NCBI RefSeq assembly: GCF_001639105.2
Contig: NZ_CP028906.1
Span: forward strand, 86,120-142,846
Direction: 5' to 3'
DNA length: 56,727 bases
DNA from: Azospirillum humicireducens
GTDB taxonomy: Bacteria; Pseudomonadota; Alphaproteobacteria; Azospirillales; Azospirillaceae
Positions 50,146-56,727 of the stretch are shown here, piece by piece. Both the position numbers and the translations under genes were made by a program. The notes beneath the pieces were generated by a model. The model made no database searches, was not told the DNA's origin, and was given only the letters and a program-made list of their open reading frames with translations. Every line of letters starts with the position of its first letter. Position 1 is the stretch's first letter.

Positions 50146-52254
50146 ATGCACGCCAATAGCAAACGGTCAGGCCGCTCGTCCGCTAGTACCCTGCTGGACC
50201 CCGCCATCCTGCTGCCGGCCATCGGCGGCTCGTTCGCCAAGCTCCATCCGCGCCAGATGATCCGCAACCCGGTGATGTTCTGCGTGGAAGTGGTGGCGGC
50301 GCTGACCACCCTGCTGGTCCTGCGCGATGCGGTGACCGGCGCCGGGGTGAGCGGCTTCGCCATCCAGATCGTCGTCTGGCTGTGGTTCACCCTGGTCTTC
50401 GCCAACTTCGCCGAGGCGGTGGCGGAAGGCCGCGGCAAGGCCCAGGCTGCCAGCCTGCGCAAGACCCGCACCGAGACCACCGCCAAGAAGCTGGAAAACG
50501 GCACCATCCGCATGGTCCCCGCCACCACGCTCAAGACCGGCGACCTCGTGCTGGTGGAGGCCGGCGACATCATCCCGTCGGACGGCGAGGTGGTGGAAGG
50601 CGTGGCCTCGGTCAACGAGGCCGCCATCACCGGCGAATCCGCGCCCGTCATCCGCGAGAGCGGCGGCGACCGCTCCGCCGTCACCGGCGGCACCCAGGTG
50701 ATCTCCGACCACATCAAGGTGCGGATCACCGCCGCCCCCGGATCGACCTTCCTCGACCGCATGATCTCGCTGGTGGAAGGCGCCCAGCGCCAGAAGACCC
50801 CCAACGAGATTGCGCTCAACATCCTGCTGGCCGGCCTGACCATCGTCTTCGTCATCGCGGTGGCGACGATTCCCAGCTTCGCCACCTATGCCGGCGGCTC
50901 GGTCGGCGTGCTGGTGCTGGTGGCGCTGTTCGTCACCCTGATCCCGACCACCATCGGCGCGCTCTTGTCGGCCATCGGCATCGCCGGCATGGACCGTCTG
51001 GTCCGCTTCAACGTTCTGGCCATGTCCGGCCGCGCGGTGGAGGCGGCGGGCGACGTGGATACGCTGCTGCTCGACAAGACCGGCACCATCACGCTGGGCA
51101 ACCGCCAGGCCGCCGAGTTCCTGCCGGTCGCCGGCGTCGGCGAACAGGAACTGGCCGACGCGGCGCAACTCGCCTCGCTGGCCGACGAGACGCCGGAAGG
51201 CCGCTCCATCGTCGTACTGGCCAAGGAGGAGTACGGCATCCGCGCCCGTGCCATGGAGGAGATGCACGCCCATTTCGTCCCCTTCACCGCCCAGACCCGG
51301 ATCAGCGGCATCGACACCGGCGGCACGGTGATCCGCAAGGGCGCGGTGGATGCGGTGCTGGCCCATGTCAACGGGACGCAACGCATCGCGGTATCCGGCG
51401 GCCGCGGCGTCACCGCCCTGCATCCGGCCGCGGGCCCGGCGGAACGCCAGATCCTCGCCATTGCCGAACGGGTGGCAAAGGCCGGCGGCACGCCGCTGGC
51501 GGTGGCGCGCGACGGCCGGCTGCTCGGCATCATCCACTTGAAGGACATCGTCAAGGGCGGCATCCGCGAGCGTTTCGCCGCCCTGCGCCAGATGGGCATC
51601 CGCACGGTGATGATCACCGGGGACAACCCGATGACCGCCGCCGCCATCGCCGCCGAGGCCGGGGTGGACGATTTCCTCGCCCAGGCCACGCCCGAGGCCA
51701 AGCTGCAGCTGATCCGCGACGAGCAGGCGAAGGGCAAGCTGGTCGCCATGTGCGGCGACGGCACCAACGACGCCCCGGCGCTGGCCCAGGCCGATGTCGG
51801 CGTGGCGATGAACACCGGCACGGTGGCGGCGCGCGAGGCCGGCAACATGGTCGATCTCGACAGCGACCCGACCAAGCTGATCGAGATCGTCGAGATCGGC
51901 AAGCAGTTGCTGATGACCCGCGGGGCGCTCACCACCTTCTCCATCGCCAACGACGTGGCGAAATATTTCGCCATCATCCCCGCCATGTTCCTTGCCTTCT
52001 ACCCGCAGCTGCAGGCGCTGAACGTGATGGGGCTGCACAGCCCGGAAAGCGCCATCCTGTCGGCGATCATCTTCAACGCGCTGATCATCGTCGCGCTGAT
52101 CCCCCTGGCGCTGCGCGGCGTGCGCTACCGCGCGGTGGGGGCGGCGTCGCTGCTGCGCCGCAACCTGGTGATCTACGGCCTGGGCGGGCTGGTGGTGCCC
52201 TTCGCCGGCATCAAGGCGATCGACCTGATCGTCACCGCAGCCGGCCTGATTTGA
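50146..52254 (+). CDS. kdpB: KdpB, P-type ATPase subunit
   Basis: P-type ATPase of 702 residues that powers the Kdp pump. The phosphorylation site is DKTGTIT (Asp about 310), with TGES in the actuator domain (AAITGESAPV), MITGDNPMTAAAIAAEAGVD and GDGTNDAPALAQADVG in the phosphorylation domain. Length and order are standard. It follows kdpA by 14 bases. Confidence 0.98.
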   Translation: MHANSKRSGRSSASTLLDPAILLPAIGGSFAKLHPRQMIRNPVMFCVEVVAALTTLLVLRDAVTGAGVSGFAIQIVVWLWFTLVFANFAEAVAEGRGKAQAASLRKTRTETTAKKLENGTIRMVPATTLKTGDLVLVEAGDIIPSDGEVVEGVASVNEAAITGESAPVIRESGGDRSAVTGGTQVISDHIKVRITAAPGSTFLDRMISLVEGAQRQKTPNEIALNILLAGLTIVFVIAVATIPSFATYAGGSVGVLVLVALFVTLIPTTIGALLSAIGIAGMDRLVRFNVLAMSGRAVEAAGDVDTLLLDKTGTITLGNRQAAEFLPVAGVGEQELADAAQLASLADETPEGRSIVVLAKEEYGIRARAMEEMHAHFVPFTAQTRISGIDTGGTVIRKGAVDAVLAHVNGTQRIAVSGGRGVTALHPAAGPAERQILAIAERVAKAGGTPLAVARDGRLLGIIHLKDIVKGGIRERFAALRQMGIRTVMITGDNPMTAAAIAAEAGVDDFLAQATPEAKLQLIRDEQAKGKLVAMCGDGTNDAPALAQADVGVAMNTGTVAAREAGNMVDLDSDPTKLIEIVEIGKQLLMTRGALTTFSIANDVAKYFAIIPAMFLAFYPQLQALNVMGLHSPESAILSAIIFNALIIVALIPLALRGVRYRAVGAASLLRRNLVIYGLGGLVVPFAGIKAIDLIVTAAGLI

Positions 52255-52265
52255 GGAACATTGTC

Positions 52266-52886
52266 ATGCTGAAGGACCTGCGCCCCGCCCTGGTGATGAC
52301 CGCCGCACTGACCGTCATCACCGGGCTTGCCTATCCGCTCGCCGTCACCGGCATCGCACAAAGCCTCTTCCCGCATCAGGCCAACGGCAGCCTGATCGAG
52401 CGGAACGGCACGGTGGTCGGCTCCGCGCTGATCGGTCAGGATTTCGCCGCCGACCGCTACTTCCATCCCCGCCCGTCGGCGACCACCGGGCCCGACCCGG
52501 CGGACCCGTCCAAATCGGCCGCGGCTCCTTACAACGCCGCAAGCTCCAGCGGCTCCAACCTCGGCCCGACGAGCAGGGCGCTGATCGACCGTGTGCAGGC
52601 CGACGCTGAAAGGCTGAAGGCGGAGAACCCCGGAACCCCGGTCCCGGTGGAGCTGGTAACCACATCGGGCAGCGGCCTCGACCCCGACCTGTCACCGGCA
52701 GCCGCCGACTTCCAGGTGCCGCGCGTTGCCAAGGCCCGCGGGCTGTCGGAGGATGTCGTGCGCAAGCTGGTCGCCGATACCGTTGCACCGCGTCCGCTCG
52801 GCGTTCTCGGCGAGCCGACCGTCAACGTCCTGGCATTGAACCTCGCTCTGGATCGGGCGGCCGGCAAGGCTGCGGGAGGCAGATAG
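52266..52886 (+). CDS. kdpC: KdpC, periplasmic-domain subunit
   Basis: The 206-residue protein has one N-terminal membrane helix (ALVMTAALTVITGLAYPLAV) and the conserved KdpC stretches GSALIGQDF, YFHPRPSATTG, SGSNLGPTS, TTSGSGLDPDLSPAAA and RPLGVLGEPTVNVL. It completes the KdpFABC complex. The start is 11 bases after the kdpB stop. Confidence 0.97.
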   Translation: MLKDLRPALVMTAALTVITGLAYPLAVTGIAQSLFPHQANGSLIERNGTVVGSALIGQDFAADRYFHPRPSATTGPDPADPSKSAAAPYNAASSSGSNLGPTSRALIDRVQADAERLKAENPGTPVPVELVTTSGSGLDPDLSPAAADFQVPRVAKARGLSEDVVRKLVADTVAPRPLGVLGEPTVNVLALNLALDRAAGKAAGGR

Positions 52887-52911
52887 CAGACTGTCGAAGA
52901 TGCGGAGTGAT

Positions 52912-52938
52912 CGCCCTCTCCCGTGCCGGGAGAGGGCG
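52912..52938. terminator. Hairpin between kdpC and kdpD
   Basis: CGCCCTCTCCCG and CGGGAGAGGGCG form a perfect 12-bp stem with a three-base loop. No T-run follows, so it may be a REP-like or mRNA-processing element that sets kdpDE expression below kdpFABC. Confidence 0.5.
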
Positions 52939-53058
52939 TGATAGGCGATGCGACCTCCACAGCGGCCGCGTTATGTTTCGGCAGGGCATGGATTCGGCTA
53001 TCGGTTACGAATGCCGATGGAGAGAACGGGACCCAGGGGCCCGGAAGAGGACGATGCC

Positions 53059-55815
53059 ATGAGCGACGAACAAGCCGACCGCACCCATGGCGACCGCACC
53101 CATGGCGACCGCACCGGACGGCCCTCTCCCGACGCGCTGCTGCGCCAGGCGGTGAAGGACGGGCAGGGACGGCTCAAGATCTTCCTCGGCGCCGCCCCCG
53201 GCGTCGGCAAGACCTTCGAGATGCTGCAGACCGCCCAGGCCAGGCGCCGCGACGGCGTCGACATCGTCGTCGGGGTGGTGGAGACCCATGGCCGGCGCGA
53301 AACCGAGGCGCTGGTCGCCGGACTGGAGGTGGTTCCGCGCCGCAAGATCGAGCACAAGGGCCATGCCCTGACCGAAATGGACCTGGACGCCATCCTCGCC
53401 CGCCGCCCGAAGATCGTGCTGGTCGACGAGCTGGCCCACACCACCGCCCCCGGCAGCCGCCATCCGAAGCGTTATCTCGACGTGGAGGAACTGCTGGCCG
53501 CTGGCATCGACGTCTACACCACCCTGAACATCCAGCATGTCGAAAGCCTGAACGACGTCGTCGCCAAGATCACCCGCGTCCGGGTCCGCGAGACGGTGCC
53601 GGACTCGATCCTCGACCGCGCCGACGACATCGAGGTCATCGACATCGCGCCCGACGACCTGATCCAGCGCCTCCAGCAGGGAAAGGTCTATGTCCCGCGC
53701 ACCGCCGAGCGCGCGATCCGGCATTATTTCTCCCCCGGAAACCTGACCGCGCTCCGTGAACTGGCACTGCGGCGCACCGCCGACCGCGTCGACGAGCAGT
53801 TGCTGACCCACATGCAGGCGCACGCGATCTCCGGCCCCTGGGCGGCCGGCGAGCGCCTGCTGGTCTGCATCAACGAGGACGCCAGCGGCGCCGGCCTGGT
53901 GCGCCACGCAAGGCGCCAAGCCGAGCGGCTGCGTGCCCGCTGGGGCGCCATCCATGTCGAAACGAGCCGGGTGCTGCGCCTGAGCGAGGCCGAGCGCGAC
54001 CGCATCGCCGACACGCTGCGTCTGGTGGAAAGGCTGGGCGGCGAAGCGGTCACGGTGCCCGGCAGCGATGTCGCCGACACCGTGGTCGACTACGCACGGG
54101 CCAACAACGTCACGCACATCGTCATCGCCAAATCCGGGCGTCCGCGCTGGTCCGAACTGCTGCACGGCTCCGTGGCGCACAGTCTGATCCGTCGGGCCGG
54201 CGACATCAGCGTGCATGTCATCGCCGCCAACTCCGGCGCCCCGGTTCCCGCCAAGACGGTCAGGACCGAAACGGCCCGGCAACGCGCCTTTTCCTGGTGG
54301 CCTTACGTCGCGAGCACGGGCTATGTCGCGGCGGCGCTGGGCGCCGGGCATGTGCTGCATCGGGTGCTGGCCCTCAACAACCTGGCGCTGGTCTTCCTGA
54401 CCGCCGTGCTGGCGAGCGCCGTCACCGGCGGGTTGGCGCCGTCGCTCTATGCCAGCGTGATGAGCGTTCTGGCCTTCAACTACTTCTTCCTGCCGCCGCT
54501 TTACACCTTCACGATTTCCGATCCGGAAAACATCGTGGCATTGCTGGTCTTCGCTGTCGTCTCGGTGATCGCCAGCAACCTGACCGCCCGTGTCCGCGCC
54601 CAGGCGGTGACCGCGCGGCTGCGCGCCAAGACGACGGAAGACCTCTACCAGTTCAGCCGCAAGCTGGCCGGCGTGGTGACCATGGATGACCTGCTGTGGG
54701 CCACCGCCTATCAGATCGCCGCCATGCTGAAGGTCCATGTGGTGCTGCTGTTGCCTGAGGCGGGCAGCGTGGCGGTCCGCGCCGGCTACCCGCCGGAGGA
54801 CGTCATCGAGGATGCCGATCTGGCCGCCGCGGTCTGGGCCTGGGAAAACAACCGGCCCACCGGCAAGGGGGCCGACACGTTGCCCGGCGCCAAATGGCTG
54901 TTCCTGCCGATGCGCACCGGGCGGGGCGTCGTCGGGGTGGTCGGTATCGATACCGGCGGTGGGAGGGGGCGGACGAGCGGCCTCCTGACACCCGACCAAC
55001 GGAGGCTTCTCGACGCCCTGATCGATCAGGCGGCCCTGGCGATCGAGCGGGTGACGCTGGCGGAGGATGTCGACCGGACCAGGCTGGCGGCTGAAACCGA
55101 GCGCTTGCGCTCGGCCCTGCTCACCTCGATCTCGCATGATCTGCGCACGCCGCTGGCTTCCATCCTCGGCTCGGCGACCAGCCTCGTCAGCTATGGACCG
55201 ATGATGGACGAGGACGACCGGCGGGACCTGGCGGCGACGATCCAGGAGGAGGCGGAACGGCTCAACCGCTTCATCGCGAACCTGCTCGACATGACGCGGC
55301 TGGAATCCGGGGCCATCCGCCCGCGCACCGGGGCGATCGACCTGTCCGAGGTGGTCGGCAGCGCGCTGGAGCGGGTATCGCGCATCCTCGCCGGCCATCG
55401 GGTGGAGGTCGATCTTGCCGCCGGACTGCCGATGGTGGACATCGATGCCGTGCTGATCGAGCAGGCGCTGTTCAACCTGCTGGACAATGCCGGCAAATAC
55501 GCGCCCGCCGGTTCGCTGATCACGGTTCGGGGTCGCCAGGACGGTGATCTTGTCCGCATCGAGGTGCTGGATGAGGGCGGCGGCATTCCGTCGGAGGATG
55601 TGGAGCGGATTTTCGACAAGTTCTATCGTGTTCATGCCCAGGACCGGCAGCGCGCCGGCACCGGGCTGGGGCTGGCGATCTGCCGGGGCTTTGTCGAGGC
55701 GATGGGAGGGACGGTCACGGCCGGCAACCGGCGCGACCGGAGCGGCGCCGTCTTCACCATGACCCTTCCCAAGGCCGCCGATGTGTCCGGATATGAAGAG
55801 GAAGCCGTCGCATGA
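53059..55815 (+). CDS. kdpD: KdpD, potassium-responsive sensor histidine kinase
   Basis: Full-length KdpD of 918 residues: an N-terminal KdpD domain with GAAPGVGKTFEM (Walker A) and VDELAHTTAPGSRH, a universal-stress-like domain (ERLLVCINEDASGAGLVRHA), four membrane segments near 420-520, a GAF-like domain, HisKA (SISHDLRTPLAS, His about 693) and HATPase (NLLDNAGKYAP, GTGLGLAICRGF). It controls kdp through KdpE. The ATG at 53059 is chosen; the frame extends upstream without a better start. The first residues include a duplicated THGDR made by a 15-bp tandem repeat. It overlaps kdpE by four bases. Confidence 0.96.
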   Translation: MSDEQADRTHGDRTHGDRTGRPSPDALLRQAVKDGQGRLKIFLGAAPGVGKTFEMLQTAQARRRDGVDIVVGVVETHGRRETEALVAGLEVVPRRKIEHKGHALTEMDLDAILARRPKIVLVDELAHTTAPGSRHPKRYLDVEELLAAGIDVYTTLNIQHVESLNDVVAKITRVRVRETVPDSILDRADDIEVIDIAPDDLIQRLQQGKVYVPRTAERAIRHYFSPGNLTALRELALRRTADRVDEQLLTHMQAHAISGPWAAGERLLVCINEDASGAGLVRHARRQAERLRARWGAIHVETSRVLRLSEAERDRIADTLRLVERLGGEAVTVPGSDVADTVVDYARANNVTHIVIAKSGRPRWSELLHGSVAHSLIRRAGDISVHVIAANSGAPVPAKTVRTETARQRAFSWWPYVASTGYVAAALGAGHVLHRVLALNNLALVFLTAVLASAVTGGLAPSLYASVMSVLAFNYFFLPPLYTFTISDPENIVALLVFAVVSVIASNLTARVRAQAVTARLRAKTTEDLYQFSRKLAGVVTMDDLLWATAYQIAAMLKVHVVLLLPEAGSVAVRAGYPPEDVIEDADLAAAVWAWENNRPTGKGADTLPGAKWLFLPMRTGRGVVGVVGIDTGGGRGRTSGLLTPDQRRLLDALIDQAALAIERVTLAEDVDRTRLAAETERLRSALLTSISHDLRTPLASILGSATSLVSYGPMMDEDDRRDLAATIQEEAERLNRFIANLLDMTRLESGAIRPRTGAIDLSEVVGSALERVSRILAGHRVEVDLAAGLPMVDIDAVLIEQALFNLLDNAGKYAPAGSLITVRGRQDGDLVRIEVLDEGGGIPSEDVERIFDKFYRVHAQDRQRAGTGLGLAICRGFVEAMGGTVTAGNRRDRSGAVFTMTLPKAADVSGYEEEAVA

Positions 55816-56510
55816 AATCGGACTCCATCCCGTTGCGCGTGCTCGTCGTCGATGACGAACCGCCGATCCGGCGCTTTCTGCGCACCAGCCTGGCTGCCCA
55901 GGGATACGACATCGTCGAGGCGGAAGACGGGACCAAGGCCCTGGAGGAGGTGAGCAGGCGGTCCCCCGATCTTCTGGTCCTCGATCTTGGATTGCCGGGC
56001 ATCGATGGGCTGGAGGTCATCCGGTGCCTGCGCGGCAGCGGCGTGTCGCTGCCGATCATCGTTCTGTCCAGCCGGGTGGACGAGGCCGGCAAGGTCGAAG
56101 CGCTCGATCTCGGGGCGGACGACTATGTGACCAAACCCTTCGGGGTCGAGGAACTGCTGGCCCGCATCCGCACGGCCATGCGCCACAAGCTGCAGCAACA
56201 GGGGGAGCGGCCGCTGTTCCGCAGCGGCGAGCTGACGGTCGATCTGGTTCGGCGCATCGTGACCGTGCGCGGAGAGGAGGTGAAGCTGTCGCCGCGCGAA
56301 TATGACCTGCTGCGGCTTCTGGTGGCACATGCCGGCAAGGTGTTGACCCACCGCTTCATCCTCAAGGAGGTGTGGGGCGGTGAAACCGACATCCAGTATC
56401 TGAGGATCTACGTCCGTCAATTGCGGCAGAAGATCGAACCCGATCCGGAACGGCCCCACCACATCCTGACCGAGACGGGGGTCGGCTATCGGCTGCGCAC
56501 GCCGACCTGA
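55812..56510 (+). CDS. kdpE: KdpE, OmpR-family response regulator
   Basis: Receiver (VVDDEPPIRRFL, phospho-acceptor Asp about 58 in LLVLDLGLPG, Lys in VTKPFG) plus an OmpR winged helix (LSPREYDLLRLLVAHAGKVL, ILTETGVGYRLRTP). Activator of the kdp promoter on phosphorylation by KdpD. It is 232 residues, full length. The 217 bases after it to the window end hold no feature I can support. Confidence 0.96.
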   Translation: MKSDSIPLRVLVVDDEPPIRRFLRTSLAAQGYDIVEAEDGTKALEEVSRRSPDLLVLDLGLPGIDGLEVIRCLRGSGVSLPIIVLSSRVDEAGKVEALDLGADDYVTKPFGVEELLARIRTAMRHKLQQQGERPLFRSGELTVDLVRRIVTVRGEEVKLSPREYDLLRLLVAHAGKVLTHRFILKEVWGGETDIQYLRIYVRQLRQKIEPDPERPHHILTETGVGYRLRTPT

Positions 56511-56727
56511 AACCGGCCTGCGTCCGCAAGCAGACAATCGAGGCAGACGACCGCGGCGTCGAGATGGACCTCTGCACGCCGTTTCCCCCCGACGGCAAGT
56601 GTCGCCTCCCTTGGCGCCGCCAACAAAGCACAGCATCCGGCGGCACTTGCCCGGCGGGCGTCCAATGCGACTGAGCCGTCTTGGACAGGAGGCCCCATCA
56701 TCTGATACCAGCGGTCATTGATGATGA

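Noticed and set aside
53005..55635. Very long open frame on the minus strand (876 codons) opposite kdpD
   Set aside because: High GC leaves antisense frames open. Codons lack protein-family pattern, and kdpD on the other strand is certain.

Overview
The window reads as a chromosome segment of a GC-rich alphaproteobacterium of the Rhodospirillales, most like Azospirillum. This is inferred from the gene order hisG-hisD-UPF0262-LMW phosphatase ... infA-maf-rng-yacG-tRNA-Phe, the high GC, the GTG/TTG starts and the SAM-II-type leader. No database search was possible, so all names rest on recognised motifs and family knowledge.

Regions. (1) 1-462: the end of a TPR-type glycosyltransferase. 434-4404: a methionine import operon on the minus strand (metQ-metN-metI-metQ plus a 66-aa gene) behind a candidate SAM-II riboswitch. 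(2) 4573-7590: hisG, hisD, UPF0262 and a low-molecular-weight phosphatase. 7603-12752: a PepSY membrane protein, a hybrid sensor kinase and a transglycosylase-like protein. 12922-15517: infA, maf, an RNase G-like gene, yacG and tRNA-Phe(GAA). (3) 15472-39056: an integrative element of about 23.5 kb in tRNA-Phe, bounded by a perfect 49-bp direct repeat of the tRNA 3' end. Its base composition is clearly lower in GC than its flanks. (4) 39114-40690: a small HTH gene, IS110 debris and a TetR gene. 40942-47464: a siderophore uptake operon (TonB receptor, binding protein, siderophore-interacting reductase, permease, ATPase) with a Fur-like box and a TetR-like operator. 47670-47960: IS5-type debris. 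(5) 48224-56510: the kdp potassium uptake operon, a small ORF followed by kdpF-A-B-C-D-E.

The integrative element carries a tyrosine integrase, paired arm-type repeats near both ends, a VapE-like helicase/primase gene beside iteron-like repeats and an AT-rich tract (candidate origin), and a small coiled gene. Its cargo is a cytosine-5 methyltransferase with a PmeII-like restriction enzyme, bracketed by a 20-bp repeat; a MASE1 sensor kinase with a stand-alone receiver; a large unknown protein with a PD-(D/E)XK motif; a MarR regulator, a large flagellin and a pentapeptide-repeat protein; a catalytic-domain-only recombinase; an OLD-family nuclease split at an A7 run; and an unrecognised cluster of a 235-aa protein, a TGT/DpdA-like base-exchange enzyme and a 558-aa protein.

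The element looks like a defence and surface-variation island. The most promising undescribed content is the right end (32350-38605): a TGT-like enzyme without neighbouring 7-deazaguanine synthesis genes, set between two families I do not recognise and an OLD nuclease. A short motif shared by three intergenic regions may tie this cluster to the flagellin/MarR locus.
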